A stretch of DNA of 64,000 bases. Origin: Ruminococcus sp. (GTDB taxonomy: Bacteria; Bacillota_A; Clostridia; Oscillospirales; Ruminococcaceae). This document shows positions 42,346 to 51,567 of the stretch, piece by piece (position 1 is the first letter of the stretch; every line of letters begins with the position of its first letter). The DNA lies in contig NZ_JAEEMU010000049.1 in assembly GCF_016283395.1 (NCBI RefSeq), forward strand, positions 17,454-81,453, read 5' to 3'. The notes under the pieces are model-generated. The model ran no database searches and was not told the origin of the DNA. It worked only from the letters and a program-made list of their open reading frames with translations. The position numbers and the translations under genes were made by a program.

Positions 42346-42551
42346 ATCGGGGAAAACCTTTCTGAGGAAAGGTTCTTCCCCGAACCCCTTTCCAAAGACT
42401 TTTTAGCTGTTTTTTTCTCAGATAGGGCACGCCGATAACCAATAAGCCCTGTAATTATACAGAGCGTGCCCTATCTGAGAAAAAATAAAACCAGAAGTTT
42501 TAGGGAGGGAGTTTGAGGGAGGACCCTTTTTCAAAAGGGTCTCCCTCAATA
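42346..42551 (+). repeat. 206-bp structured intergenic element, copy 2
   Basis: Hairpin 1 is CGGGGAA...TTCCCCG with inner ACCTTTC/GAAAGGT. The central stem is TCTCAGATAGGGCACGC / GCGTGCCCTATCTGAGA with an apical CCTGT...ACAG. The 3' hairpin is GAGGGAGGACCC...GGGTCTCCCTC. Copy 1 at 9936-10142 differs at paired positions in all three stems. Confidence 0.85.
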
Positions 42552-42600
42552 GTGTATATAATATCTCTATCTGAACAATAACATTATACCGTTCGCGTTT

Positions 42601-43461
42601 TTATGCCAGTCTGCCCTTGATAACAAGTGTGCTTACGCCTGCTTGTGTTGTCCACTCGCCTGTCGTTTCGTCCTGCACAAACTGTGCGGCAGGTACTGTC
42701 ACCTGACCGTCAAGGCTTGTAAACACACCTGTTGCAGTATCGTAAGCATAGTTTGTGCCTGATACCCATGCTGTGCCGTTGAACTCGGCTGTAAGTCCGC
42801 TGAGTGCAGGAGTAAAGGTATCGCTGAATACTACATTGTCAGCAGCTTCTGCGGCATTTGTTCCGAAATTCTGTATTACAAAGGTATAGGTCACTTCACC
42901 GTTCTCCTCTACAGCCGCAGGACTCAGTGACTTGCTGATAGCAAGGTCTATACCCTCGGTGTAGGAAATAGTCTCTGAAGCTGAAACAGGTTCAAAACCT
43001 GCACCACTTACTGTAACTGTGTTTACTATCTCACCGTCTGCACCAAGAGGAGCAAATCCGTTAGTATCTGCTGAATATACCAGCATTGCATTGCCGCCTG
43101 CAGGTACATTTATACCTGTAACTGTGAGCGGTGAAAGTGAAACTACGGCAGGGGCTGCCTGCTGTACACCGTTTACATAATAGCAGAGAGTACCCTCATT
43201 GTAGGTCAGCGGAACAGCTGTGCCGCCTGTCTCGCCGAAGGTGTACTCGCCTAAATTATCTGTGACTGTAAGTCCGTTATAGCAGCTCGAACCTGTATTA
43301 ACAATACTTACCATATACACATTCTTGCTGTCCTGTGAATAAATGTCGGGAACTGCATTGACAGATACTGAAAGCACTTCAAGTATCTCGCCTGCTGTTA
43401 TATTTGAACTTGCAACTGTTCCGTTGTAGGAAAGAGTTGCCTGATTATAGAATGTTGCCAT
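42601..43461 (-). CDS. DUF11 repeat protein without a signal peptide
   Basis: The 286-residue protein starts MATFYNQATLSYNGTVASSN, without a signal peptide. It has two DUF11-like beta modules: residues about 45-140 (VYMVSIVNTGSSCYNGLTVTDNLG) and about 195-270 (VTYTFVIQNFGTNAAEAADNVVFSDTF). Start 43461 is chosen for GGAGGATATTATT upstream; a longer frame to 43569 has no such site. DUF11 proteins are usually surface or spore-coat material. With no export signal it could be released by mother-cell lysis, for example as an exosporium component, but that is inference. Confidence 0.78.
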   Translation of the reverse strand: MATFYNQATLSYNGTVASSNITAGEILEVLSVSVNAVPDIYSQDSKNVYMVSIVNTGSSCYNGLTVTDNLGEYTFGETGGTAVPLTYNEGTLCYYVNGVQQAAPAVVSLSPLTVTGINVPAGGNAMLVYSADTNGFAPLGADGEIVNTVTVSGAGFEPVSASETISYTEGIDLAISKSLSPAAVEENGEVTYTFVIQNFGTNAAEAADNVVFSDTFTPALSGLTAEFNGTAWVSGTNYAYDTATGVFTSLDGQVTVPAAQFVQDETTGEWTTQAGVSTLVIKGRLA

Positions 43462-43560
43462 AATAATATCCTCCATATGGCGGCTGACCGCCGTATTAAG
43501 GGAGGGAGTCCCCTCCCTCGGTAATATTATATGCAGCTCCATGATTTTGCGTGAAATAGC

Positions 43561-43587
43561 AAAGCGCACTGATGAACAGTGCGCTTT
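43561..43587 (-). terminator. Terminator of the CobW-like gene
   Basis: AAAGCGCACTG-atgaa-CAGTGCGCTTT, 2 bases after the CobW-like stop. The T tract is short on the minus strand. Confidence 0.65.
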
Positions 43588-43589
43588 CT

Positions 43590-44567
43590 TTATATTGAAA
43601 CATATTCTTTGTCGGTATTCAGCGGCATAATATGCTCGTCTATACGTTCGCGTGAAATACCGTCGCCAATGACGATAAGCACGGGCTGTCCCTCATCTAC
43701 AGGGGATATCTCTGTCTTTTCACGGGTAGCGTTGACTTTCAGCCAGCCCCCTTCTATTGGCAGAGACCCCTTTATCCTGAATATACTGCCGCAGCTCTCA
43801 TCGTTCATTATCCTTTCGATAAGCGGCGATATCTCGTTCCTGTCAATATTTATATGCATGAAATAGTGTACCGAGCTCTGTATATCCTCGGGGCTGAACT
43901 TCTTCACATAGCTCGAACCGCGATAGCCTGCATTTTTGAATAGCTTGTAGTCATCATCGTCAAAAGTCTCCCAGTCTTTAGCTATCATATCACGCATAGT
44001 CAGTCGGCGGTCACAGCGTATATTTTCAAGAGCATGATTAACGTGAGATAAAATACGCTCAGCAGCCTGCTCAGCCGTTTCGTTCTTTATATTTCCAAGC
44101 TTGCTGAGAATAAGCTTTCCGCAGCAGGCTGCCTCTGAGCCGAGGAGATATTCCATTTGCTCAGAAAGCTGCTCTTCCATTTCCGCATCTACAATGGTGA
44201 GCACGCTGCCTATCTCGAACCACCTGTCAAGTGGGGACTCATGCAGTATGTCGAAGAATTCGTCCATATCGAATATACCCGAAGGCTCAACAAGTACACG
44301 GTCAAAATGCTGCATACCGAGAGATATGAGCTGGGTTTTGAAGCGCCTCCTGTGACAGTCCGCATCGCAGCCCCCTGCTATCATTTCAAGGCGGCAGTTG
44401 TCGCATTTAAGCTCCTGCAATATCATCATATCTATATTTACAGCACCGAAATCGTTTTCAAGAATGGCGATATTCTCGCCTTTATCTATGAAATGCCGCG
44501 CATATTTCATCAGGAACGTGGTCTTTCCCGAACCGAGTATTCCCGTTATCAGGTCTATTTTTGTCAT
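43590..44567 (-). CDS. CobW/P47K-family (G3E) GTPase
   Basis: The 325-residue protein has the P-loop ITGILGSGKTTF near residues 7-18, switch region ENDFGAVNID and VLVEPSGI (Walker-B-like). The metal-binding CxCC motif of this family is replaced by AGGCDADC, followed by HRRR, so it is not a standard zinc metallochaperone. The C-terminal CobW_C domain runs from about 210 to 310 (YVKKFSPEDIQSSVHYFMHINI, LPIEGGWLKVNATREK). It may insert a metal into an unknown enzyme. It has its own promoter (44592-44620) with a palindrome beside it and is not simply the end of the trp operon. Confidence 0.82.
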   Translation of the reverse strand: MTKIDLITGILGSGKTTFLMKYARHFIDKGENIAILENDFGAVNIDMMILQELKCDNCRLEMIAGGCDADCHRRRFKTQLISLGMQHFDRVLVEPSGIFDMDEFFDILHESPLDRWFEIGSVLTIVDAEMEEQLSEQMEYLLGSEAACCGKLILSKLGNIKNETAEQAAERILSHVNHALENIRCDRRLTMRDMIAKDWETFDDDDYKLFKNAGYRGSSYVKKFSPEDIQSSVHYFMHINIDRNEISPLIERIMNDESCGSIFRIKGSLPIEGGWLKVNATREKTEISPVDEGQPVLIVIGDGISRERIDEHIMPLNTDKEYVSI

Positions 44568-44591
44568 AAAGAACTGCCTCCTTCATATTTC

Positions 44592-44640
44592 AGTATAACA
44601 TATCGGCTCATTCAAGTCAAATGTATATCTGAATATTCAG
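44592..44640 (-). promoter_or_regulatory. Promoter of the CobW-like gene with palindromic box
   Basis: Minus strand TTGACT (44615-44620), a 17-base spacer, TATACT (44592-44597). The palindrome CTGAATATTCAG (44629-44640) lies just upstream of the -35, a place for an activator or repressor. Longer arms GAACTGC...GCAGTTC flank the whole region. Confidence 0.75.
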
Positions 44641-44652
44641 GAAGCAGTTCAT

Positions 44653-45246
44653 TCATTTTCTGACTGCCTGTGCAAAGGCGTTCATTTTGTCGAAGTCCTT
44701 GAAGCCGTCCACCTCAAGGCAGGAGCTTGCGTCCACTGCATAAGGTCGGAACGTTTTCACAGCATCTGCAACATTTGCAGCTGTAAGTCCGCCTGCAAGG
44801 AAGTATTCACGTTTTATCTCACCGATGATTGACCAGTCAAAGGTCTCGCCCGAGCCCTGTCCCGAATCAAGCAGCACATAGTCCGCACAGCTGCTTTCAG
44901 CGGCTTTTATATCGGCTTCCGAGCGTACTTTATATGCGCGTATGACGCATATCCCGAGCTTTTTTAGTTCCGCTGCGTAATCCTCGCTCTCTTCCCCGTG
45001 AAGCTGTACATCTCTTATTGCACCGCTGCGGACTATGTCGATAACGTCCTCTATGGGAGAATTTACGAATACTCCCACAGGTGTTATACTGCTGTCAAGT
45101 TTTTTCGTAAGCTCGGCAGCAGTCTCCGGCTGTACATATCTCTTACTGGACTTTGCAAATACATAGCCGATATACTCGGGCTTTATCCTGTTTGCATATT
45201 CAATATCGGTTTCTCTGCGCAGTCCGCACATCTTTATCTTTGTCAT
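44653..45246 (-). CDS. trpF: Phosphoribosylanthranilate isomerase
   Basis: The 197-residue (beta/alpha)8 enzyme starts MTKIKMCGLRRETDIEYAN with the catalytic Cys in MCGL, and has the general acid Asp and phosphate loops in DYVLLDSGQGSGETFDW, FLAGGLTAANVADAV and VDASSCLEVDGFKD. It isomerises PRA to CdRP. It starts one base before trpC ends, so the two are coupled. It is the last trp gene. Length is normal. Confidence 0.95.
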   Translation of the reverse strand: MTKIKMCGLRRETDIEYANRIKPEYIGYVFAKSSKRYVQPETAAELTKKLDSSITPVGVFVNSPIEDVIDIVRSGAIRDVQLHGEESEDYAAELKKLGICVIRAYKVRSEADIKAAESSCADYVLLDSGQGSGETFDWSIIGEIKREYFLAGGLTAANVADAVKTFRPYAVDASSCLEVDGFKDFDKMNAFAQAVRK

Positions 45247-45247
45247 A

Positions 45248-46024
45248 TTATCCTTTCAGCTCAGCAAGCTTCGCTTTCTTATCGGCTGCGCGCATAAGAG
45301 TCTCGCCTATGAGAACTGCGTTGACTCCTGCTTCACGAAGAAGCCTTATATCCTCTGCGGACTGAACTCCGCTCTCGGAGACGAAGCTCACGTTTGCGGG
45401 AGCAAGCTCACGCAAACGGCGGCTGTTGCCTGTATCTACAGAAAAATCCTTTAAATTACGGTTGTTGACACCGATTATACGCGCACCTGCGGCAACAGCC
45501 GTGCGAAGCTCCGCTTCGTCGTGAGCTTCGACGAGAGCTGATAATCCCAGCTCATCGCATACGCCGATATATTCACTTATCTGCTCCTGAGTAAGTATGG
45601 AGCATATGAGCAGAACTGCCTTTGCGCCGAGAAGCTTTGCTTCGTATATCATGTACTCATCGACTGTGAAGTCCTTACGGATACAAGGGATACTTACATT
45701 AGACGCTATCTCACGGAGATATTCGTTACTTCCAAGAAACCACTTAGGCTCTGTAAGTACGGAAATGCAGTCAGCTCCTGCTGCCTCGTACTCCTTTGCA
45801 ATGGCGAGATAAGGGAAGTCCTCTGCTATTATTCCCTTTGACGGAGAAGCCTTCTTGCACTCGCAAATAAAAGCGATATCGTCCTTTTTCAGTGCATTTT
45901 CAAACTCGAACTTTCCCATTGGCAGTTCAAGTGCCAGCTTTTTTATATGATCTGCTGAAATATCTTTCTTAGCAGCCTCCACACGCTCACGGGCATAGTC
46001 GGCAAGCTTATCAAGTATAGTCAT
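45248..46024 (-). CDS. trpC: Indole-3-glycerol phosphate synthase
   Basis: The 258-residue enzyme has AFICECKKASPSKGIIAEDF with the catalytic Glu and Lys, CISVLTEPKWFLGSNEYL, IPCIRKDFTVDEYMIYEAK, IIGVNNRNLKDF and SESGVQSAEDIR with a phosphate loop at AVLIGETLMRA. All key catalytic residues appear to be present. It closes the indole ring from CdRP. It lies 8 bases after trpD and touches trpF. Confidence 0.96.
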   Translation of the reverse strand: MTILDKLADYARERVEAAKKDISADHIKKLALELPMGKFEFENALKKDDIAFICECKKASPSKGIIAEDFPYLAIAKEYEAAGADCISVLTEPKWFLGSNEYLREIASNVSIPCIRKDFTVDEYMIYEAKLLGAKAVLLICSILTQEQISEYIGVCDELGLSALVEAHDEAELRTAVAAGARIIGVNNRNLKDFSVDTGNSRRLRELAPANVSFVSESGVQSAEDIRLLREAGVNAVLIGETLMRAADKKAKLAELKG

Positions 46025-46032
46025 TTTCCACC

Positions 46033-47052
46033 TCAGTTGTTTGATTCAGCGATAAACTTATCCATTGTAGCAAGTGCCTTGCCGCTGTCGATAAGCTCGG
46101 CAGCCTTTGCAACACCGTCTGCCATAGACTCAGCCTTGCCGCCGATATATATAGCAGCACCTGCGTTGAGAAGAACTGCGTTTCTCTTGTGTCCCTTTAT
46201 CTCGCCTGCAAGGATACCGCGTGTTATGGCTGCATTCTCCTCAGGTGTACCGCCCTTGAGGTCGTCCTTTGTGCAGCGTTCAAAGCCGAACTGCTCCGGA
46301 GTTATCTCATAGTTCTTCATCCAGCCGTCCTTGTACTCGCATACAGCTGTAGGCGCACTCAGTGATATCTCATCGAGCTTATCTGTACCGAATACTACCA
46401 TACCGTTCTTTGAACCGAGTTTCATAAGTACCTCTGCAACAGGCTCAAGGAGAACTCTGTCATATACACCGAGAAGGTGATGATTAGGACAAGCAGGATT
46501 AGTCAGCGGCCCGAGTATATTGAATACTGTACGGAAGCCTAACTCCTTGCGGATAGGTCCTACGTACTTCATTGAAGTATGATACTTCTGTGCAAAGAAG
46601 AAGCAGAAACCTACACTTTCAAGAAGCTGGCTGCACTTCTCGGGATCAAGGCTGATATTTGCGCCGAGAGCTTCGAGACAATCAGCAGTACCCGAAAGAG
46701 AAGATGCAGCACGGTTGCCGTGCTTTGATACCTTTATACCTGCTGCTGCAATAACAAATGCGGAAGTTGTCGAAATATTGAAGCTGTGAGCATTATCTCC
46801 GCCTGTTCCGACAATTTCAAGAAGATCCATGTTATGTTCGAACTTTATTGCTGCATCACGCATAGCTGCTGCACAGCCTGTTATTTCATCGATAGTCTCA
46901 GCCTTTGTGCTCTTTGTGGAAAGAGCTGACAGAAATGCTGCGTTCTGTGTGGGAGTTGTCTCTCCTGCCATGATCTCGGAAATTACCTTGTATGCCTCAT
47001 CATATGTCAGATCCTGCTTGTCAACGATCTTTTCGATTGCCTCTTTGATCAT
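46033..47052 (-). CDS. trpD: Anthranilate phosphoribosyltransferase
   Basis: The 339-residue protein has the PRPP loop [40 protein letters not shown] and [15 protein letters not shown], all typical. It transfers the phosphoribosyl group to anthranilate. It is not fused to TrpG. A 208-base gap with palindromes separates it from trpA upstream, so it may depend on read-through of that region or on a weak internal promoter. The ribosome site AAGGAGTTTTTATT is good. Confidence 0.96.
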   Translation of the reverse strand: MIKEAIEKIVDKQDLTYDEAYKVISEIMAGETTPTQNAAFLSALSTKSTKAETIDEITGCAAAMRDAAIKFEHNMDLLEIVGTGGDNAHSFNISTTSAFVIAAAGIKVSKHGNRAASSLSGTADCLEALGANISLDPEKCSQLLESVGFCFFFAQKYHTSMKYVGPIRKELGFRTVFNILGPLTNPACPNHHLLGVYDRVLLEPVAEVLMKLGSKNGMVVFGTDKLDEISLSAPTAVCEYKDGWMKNYEITPEQFGFERCTKDDLKGGTPEENAAITRGILAGEIKGHKRNAVLLNAGAAIYIGGKAESMADGVAKAAELIDSGKALATMDKFIAESNN

Positions 47053-47089
47053 AATAAAAACTCCTTTATAAATTATAATTTACGTTTGT

Positions 47090-47258
47090 AGGGGACGGCG
47101 TCCTCGACGTCCCTTGTAGGGGCGGATATTATCCGCCCGTGATACAACAATAATATCTACGGGGCGATGTGGGCATCGCCCTCTACAATATAACTGCGTA
47201 CCTGCGGGCGGCGGAACGCCGCCCCTACAATGGGCTAATGGCTAATGGCTCAAAGCTG
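47090..47258. repeat. Palindrome cluster and heptads inside the trp operon
   Basis: Palindromes GGGACGGCGTCCTCGACGTCCC, GGGGCGGATATTATCCGCCC, GGGGCGATGTGGGCATCGCCC and GGCGGCGGAACGCCGCC, framed by TGTAGGGG or CCCTACA. GCTAATG heptads lie at 47233-47258. Confidence 0.75.
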
Positions 47259-47260
47259 AA

Positions 47261-48037
47261 TTATGCTTTAGCAACTGCTTCTTTCATTTCCTTAACGTAT
47301 TCACCTACATAAGGTGCTGATTCCTTGCCGTACTTTTCAAGTATCTTGATTATAGCCGAACCTACGATAGCTCCGTCGGATACAGCTGCCATAGACTGTG
47401 CCTGCTCTGGCTTTGAGATACCGAAGCCAACTGCACACGGTACATCTGTGTTTTCACGTACTACCTTTACGAGATCACCGATGTTTGTTGTTATCTCGCT
47501 TCTCATGCCTGTTACTCCGAGGCTTGAAACGATGTAGATAAAGCCCTCTGCTTCCTTTGCTATCATTGCGATACGGTTCTCAGAAGTAGGTGCGATAAGT
47601 GAGATAAGGTCAACTCCGTACTGCTTTGCTACTGCTGAAAACTCATCTTTTTCCTCAAACGGAAGATCGGGAAGTATGATACCGTCAACTCCGCACTCGC
47701 AGCATCTTGCCATAAATCTCTCTGCATCGTAGGAGAATACAACGTTTGCATATGTCATGAATACAAACGGTATCTTTACATCCTTGCGGAGCTCCTTTAC
47801 AAGCTCAAAAACCTTGTCTGTTGTGACTCCGCCTGCAAGTGCGCGGATATTTGCGCCCTGTATAACAGGACCTTCTGCTGTAGGATCGGAAAAAGGTATA
47901 CCCAGCTCGATAAGGTCTGCACCGTTCTCTGCTGCTGCACGAACTACCTTTGCAGTAGTTTCAAGGTCGGGATCACCGCAGGTTATAAATGGTATGAATG
48001 CCTTTCCGTTTTCAAATGCTGATCTGATATTACTCAT
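47261..48037 (-). CDS. trpA: Tryptophan synthase alpha chain
   Basis: The 258-residue protein has [19 protein letters not shown] with the catalytic Asp region, [14 protein letters not shown] with the second catalytic Glu/Asp, [13 protein letters not shown] and [14 protein letters not shown] with the phosphate loop. It splits indole-glycerol phosphate to indole. Start 48037 is chosen because GAGGGGAGGATATCT precedes it; it overlaps the end of trpB by 8 bases. The longer frame to 48073 starts inside trpB without a ribosome site. Confidence 0.96.
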   Translation of the reverse strand: MSNIRSAFENGKAFIPFITCGDPDLETTAKVVRAAAENGADLIELGIPFSDPTAEGPVIQGANIRALAGGVTTDKVFELVKELRKDVKIPFVFMTYANVVFSYDAERFMARCCECGVDGIILPDLPFEEKDEFSAVAKQYGVDLISLIAPTSENRIAMIAKEAEGFIYIVSSLGVTGMRSEITTNIGDLVKVVRENTDVPCAVGFGISKPEQAQSMAAVSDGAIVGSAIIKILEKYGKESAPYVGEYVKEMKEAVAKA

Positions 48038-49220
48038 AGATATCCTCCCCTCTGTAACGTGCGATAGCTGCACAGTCCTTATCGCCGCGTCCTGATACTG
48101 TTACGATTATTATTTTGTCCTTGTCCATTGTTGGAGCAAGCTTCATAGCATAAGCTATAGCGTGTGCAGACTCTATTGCAGGGATGATACCCTCTGTACG
48201 TGAAAGGTACTCGAAAGCATTTACTGCTTCGTCATCTGTTATCGGAACATACTCTGCTCTGCCGATATCGTGGAGATAAGCGTGTTCAGGACCTACACCA
48301 GGATAGTCAAGACCTGCTGAGATGGAATAAACAGGAGCTATCTGACCGTATTCGTCCTGACAGAAATATGACTTCATACCGTGGAAGATACCGATTCTGC
48401 CTGTATTAACTGTTGCAGCTGTCTCGAATGTGTCGATACCTCTGCCTGCTGCCTCACAGCCGATGAGACGTACTCCCTCATCGGGGATATAGTGATAGAA
48501 GCTTCCGATAGCGTTTGAGCCGCCGCCTACGCAAGCGATAACTGCATCGGGAAGTCTGCCCTCAGCCTCAAGTATCTGAGCTCTTGACTCACGGGAAATA
48601 ACTGCCTGAAAATCACGTACTATAGTCGGGAACGGGTGTGGTCCCATAACAGAACCGAGGCAGTAATGTGTATCCTCGATACGTGAAGTCCACTCACGCA
48701 TTGCCTCTGAAACAGCATCTTTAAGTGTAGCTGTACCTGTTTTTACAGGAACAACGTCAGAGCCGAGGAGCTTCATACGATATACGTTAAGAGCCTGACG
48801 CTTTGTGTCCTCTTCGCCCATGAACACTACGCACTCCATATCAAGGAGAGCTGCTGCTGTTGCAGTAGCAACACCATGCTGACCTGCACCTGTCTCTGCG
48901 ATAAGTCTTTTCTTACCCATTTTCTTAGCAAGAAGAGCCTGTCCGAGAACGTTGTTTATCTTGTGTGAGCCTGTGTGGTTAAGGTCCTCACGCTTTAAGT
49001 ATATCTTAGCACCGCCAAGCTCTCTTGTAAGCTTATCTGCACGGTAAAGAAGTGAAGGTCTGCCTGCATAGTTGTTGAGAAGCTCTGTAAGCTCCCTGTT
49101 GAACTCGGGATCGTTCTTATAATGATCGTAAGCCTCTTCAAGCTCTATGATCGCATTCATAAGCGTTTCGGGGATATACTGTCCGCCGTGAACACCAAAT
49201 CTTCCTTTTGACTGTGACAT
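48030..49220 (-). CDS. trpB: Tryptophan synthase beta chain
   Basis: The 396-residue PLP enzyme has the PLP lysine in [44 protein letters not shown] (phosphate loop) and TVSGRGDKD. It joins indole and serine to give tryptophan. It is the TrpB1 type by length and by partner trpA directly behind it. It starts 24 bases after the methyltransferase gene with GAAAGGAAAG as ribosome site. Confidence 0.97.
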   Translation of the reverse strand: MSQSKGRFGVHGGQYIPETLMNAIIELEEAYDHYKNDPEFNRELTELLNNYAGRPSLLYRADKLTRELGGAKIYLKREDLNHTGSHKINNVLGQALLAKKMGKKRLIAETGAGQHGVATATAAALLDMECVVFMGEEDTKRQALNVYRMKLLGSDVVPVKTGTATLKDAVSEAMREWTSRIEDTHYCLGSVMGPHPFPTIVRDFQAVISRESRAQILEAEGRLPDAVIACVGGGSNAIGSFYHYIPDEGVRLIGCEAAGRGIDTFETAATVNTGRIGIFHGMKSYFCQDEYGQIAPVYSISAGLDYPGVGPEHAYLHDIGRAEYVPITDDEAVNAFEYLSRTEGIIPAIESAHAIAYAMKLAPTMDKDKIIIVTVSGRGDKDCAAIARYRGEDIYE

Positions 49221-49244
49221 GATATCTTTCCTTTCAATTTATAT

Positions 49245-50024
49245 TTATTGTTTACGCAGAATATCCAGCGTATGATTTGAAGCACCGATCAAGTCCTGTC
49301 TCTCGCATATGGAGAAATGGTACTCCATGAATTTTTCAAATGTAAAGCTGTCCATAGCGTCGATACATTCACTGATGTAGTTCGCCGCTCCGTCGGCAGC
49401 TATAAGCTTTATCCTTTCAACTGGCAGCTCAGAGTTAAGTGAGTCTATATCCTCTGTCCGCACCAGTTCAAAGAGCTCTTTTGGTTCGCTCTTGCAGTGC
49501 CACTCGGGAGTGAGCATATCGTTATCCAGTACCTTTTGCAGATTGCCGTGGAGAAAAGCGTGCTGTATTACCGCAGCTTCGTTCATGCAGTAGGCAGCAA
49601 GGATATATCCGCCTTGTTTTGTAACTCTCACCGCTTCGCTAAGTGCTCTCAGCATATCCTCACGGGTATAGAGGTGATACATGGGACCGAGAACGAGCGT
49701 AATATCGAAGCTGTTATCCGAAAATCCTGACAGGTCAAGAGCATTTCCCTGTATGGCTTTGAGCTTCTCAGTACCGTCAAGCTTGGCTCTCAGCTTTTCA
49801 AGATTGTGCTCAACAAGCTCAACCGCCGTCATACTATGCCCCTCTTTCGCAAGAGTCACGCTGTAACGTCCAGTACCTGCACCCACTTCAAGTATCTCAG
49901 CCTGCTGAGATTTGAGGTATTCGTGAATGTACTTCATGGTGGTGAGGTACTCCACCTGTCCCGACTGTGACAGGAGCCTGCTTTCCTCGTCATAGACTTT
50001 GTAAAAATCTTCAAGATAGCTCAT
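49245..50024 (-). CDS. Class I SAM methyltransferase inside the trp operon
   Basis: The 259-residue protein has SAM motif I AEILEVGAGTGRYSVTLAKEG (split), an acidic loop AVELVEHNLEKL, motif II NSFDITLVLGPMYHLYT and VRVTKQGGYILAAYC. It belongs to the UbiE-like methyltransferase group. The substrate is unknown. It overlaps the chorismate-mutase-like gene by ATGA and is followed 24 bases later by trpB, so it is made together with tryptophan enzymes. It is not part of the known trp pathway. Confidence 0.85.
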   Translation of the reverse strand: MSYLEDFYKVYDEESRLLSQSGQVEYLTTMKYIHEYLKSQQAEILEVGAGTGRYSVTLAKEGHSMTAVELVEHNLEKLRAKLDGTEKLKAIQGNALDLSGFSDNSFDITLVLGPMYHLYTREDMLRALSEAVRVTKQGGYILAAYCMNEAAVIQHAFLHGNLQKVLDNDMLTPEWHCKSEPKELFELVRTEDIDSLNSELPVERIKLIAADGAANYISECIDAMDSFTFEKFMEYHFSICERQDLIGASNHTLDILRKQ

Positions 50025-50314
50025 GGCTTGTGACCTCCTGAGCTGAACTTATCCATTTCCAGACTTATAAAGCCCTCTATCATATTTTTGTAAACAGTAA
50101 CCGCAATATTGGGCGGAGCTCCGTAATTTCGAGCCTTTTCACCAACTCTTTCAAGAACAGCCTTTACTCGGTCGGGAGCTTTTACATCGCTCTCGTCCTT
50201 TTTGAAAGCAGCCGCCTGTCGGACATATTCAGCACGTTCAGCGATAAGCTTTATTATGCTGTCGTCTATCCTGTCGATATTTGCTCTTACTTCTTCAAGA
50301 GATGAACATTTCAT
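50021..50314 (-). CDS. Chorismate-mutase-type protein inside the trp operon
   Basis: The 97-residue protein has the AroQ-like helical pattern VRANIDRIDDSIIKLIAERAEYVRQAAAFK followed by VKAPDRVKAVLERV. The Arg in the first helix, the Lys in AAFKK and the Arg in DRV match chorismate- or isochorismate-pyruvate-lyase-type active sites. It could convert chorismate to prephenate, which would compete with TrpE, or act as a regulatory subunit. It lies between two methyltransferase genes with gaps of 4 bases and a 4-base overlap. The ribosome site is GGAGGTGATACG. Confidence 0.82.
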   Translation of the reverse strand: MKCSSLEEVRANIDRIDDSIIKLIAERAEYVRQAAAFKKDESDVKAPDRVKAVLERVGEKARNYGAPPNIAVTVYKNMIEGFISLEMDKFSSGGHKP

Positions 50315-50318
50315 CGTA

Positions 50319-50996
50319 TCACCTCCGTATTTTCAGCATTTTATCCGCACCTTTCTGGAACAGATAATCTGTTTTCAGTATCTCCGTCTTATAGTCACGG
50401 CTGAAATACTCTATGACTCTTTCCGTAAGCTCTGATGCATTGCTGTCAAGGTCGCAAAGAGGAAATATCCTGACCTCTTTGCACACTCTCAGCATCTCGC
50501 TTATAGCAGCAATGTGGAAATCATATCCGAGAGCATCATACATAAGCAGAAAATGCGAGCTCAGTCCGATATCGAAGCTAAGGTCGTCATATGGCAGCCT
50601 TTCGGGAAGTTCATGGCAGATATATCTGCCCTCGCGCTTGCCCTGCCCGAAATCTTCAAGGAACATTTCCATAGCCGACATACGTATGCTTTCAAGCTCT
50701 TCGACGCTCTTTATCCTGTCCCAGACGTAGTTTTCTGAGTTTTCCCTCATCTGATCTATAATGATATCCCTGACCTCGTTTATACGCTCTCTCAGCTCCT
50801 GTGCCGAAAAGCTGTATACAGGATCAAAGGACGTAACGTCCGAGCCTGCTGCTGATGCCTGACGGTTGAAGCTTGCAGGTCCGTCACCGAAGCCTGCTAT
50901 CCTTTTTTTCATGTCGTCCTCGCTCAGCAGGAACATCTCTCTGTACTCGCTGATATTCCTGCCCCACGGCACGACCTTTTCAAGCTTCATGCCCAT
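50319..50996 (-). CDS. Putative SAM-dependent methyltransferase inside the trp operon
   Basis: The 225-residue protein starts (MG)MKLEKVVPWGRNISEYREMF and carries the SAM-like loop AGFGDGPASFNRQASAAG followed by FDPVYSFSA and a late LPYDDLSFDIGLSSHFLLMYD. This pattern is known from a family annotated as methyltransferases in clostridia and cyanobacteria; no substrate is known to me. It starts 4 bases after trpG. The exact start (50996 or 50990) cannot be fixed. Confidence 0.75.
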   Translation of the reverse strand: MGMKLEKVVPWGRNISEYREMFLLSEDDMKKRIAGFGDGPASFNRQASAAGSDVTSFDPVYSFSAQELRERINEVRDIIIDQMRENSENYVWDRIKSVEELESIRMSAMEMFLEDFGQGKREGRYICHELPERLPYDDLSFDIGLSSHFLLMYDALGYDFHIAAISEMLRVCKEVRIFPLCDLDSNASELTERVIEYFSRDYKTEILKTDYLFQKGADKMLKIRR

Positions 50997-51000
50997 AGGC

Positions 51001-51567
51001 TTACAGGTTTATGAAGTTTTTGAGCATTATCTTTCCATCGGGAGTCATGATCGACTCAGGGTGGAACTGAACGCCATATATCGGGTATTCCTTATGCTGA
51101 ACTGCCATTACCTCGCCGTCATCGGCTAAGGCTGTTACTTCGAGACAATCGGGAAGCGTACTTGCATCTGCTGCAAGAGAATGATATCTCGCAACGGGAG
51201 CTCCCTCGTCTATTCCCTTAAATAACGGGCTGTTGTTCATAAAGCTTATAACGGACTGCTTTCCGTGCATAAGCTCCTTTGCGTAGGTAACTGTTGCACC
51301 GTATGCTGCGCATATTGCCTGATGACCGAGGCAAACACCGAGAGTCGGTATCTTCTGACACACTGTTCTTGCAGCCTCGATGATTATTCCTGCGTCCTCG
51401 GGACGTCCCGGACCGGGCGAAAGGATTATGCGCTGTGGGTTGAGCTTTTCTATCTCCGCAACAGTCATCTCGTCGTTTCTTATTACCTTTATATCAGGCT
51501 CTATAGCTCCTATAAGCTGATACAGATTATAGGAGAAGCTGTCATAATTATCTATGAGAAGTATCAT
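51001..51567 (-). CDS. trpG: Anthranilate synthase component II (glutamine amidotransferase)
   Basis: The 188-residue class-I amidotransferase starts MILLIDNYDSFSYNLYQ. The catalytic Cys is in LGVCLGHQAICAAYG and His/Glu are in GVQFHPESIMT. It supplies ammonia to TrpE. It overlaps the trpE stop by ATGA. It may also serve as PabA, as in many Firmicutes. Length is normal and it is not fused to TrpD. Confidence 0.96.
   Translation of the reverse strand: MILLIDNYDSFSYNLYQLIGAIEPDIKVIRNDEMTVAEIEKLNPQRIILSPGPGRPEDAGIIIEAARTVCQKIPTLGVCLGHQAICAAYGATVTYAKELMHGKQSVISFMNNSPLFKGIDEGAPVARYHSLAADASTLPDCLEVTALADDGEVMAVQHKEYPIYGVQFHPESIMTPDGKIMLKNFINL

Noticed and set aside
47052..47261. Second T-box or attenuator before trpD
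   Set aside because: No GGTGGTACCGCGG-type T-box sequence and no codon-specifier stem are present. The hairpins belong to the GTAGGG palindrome family.
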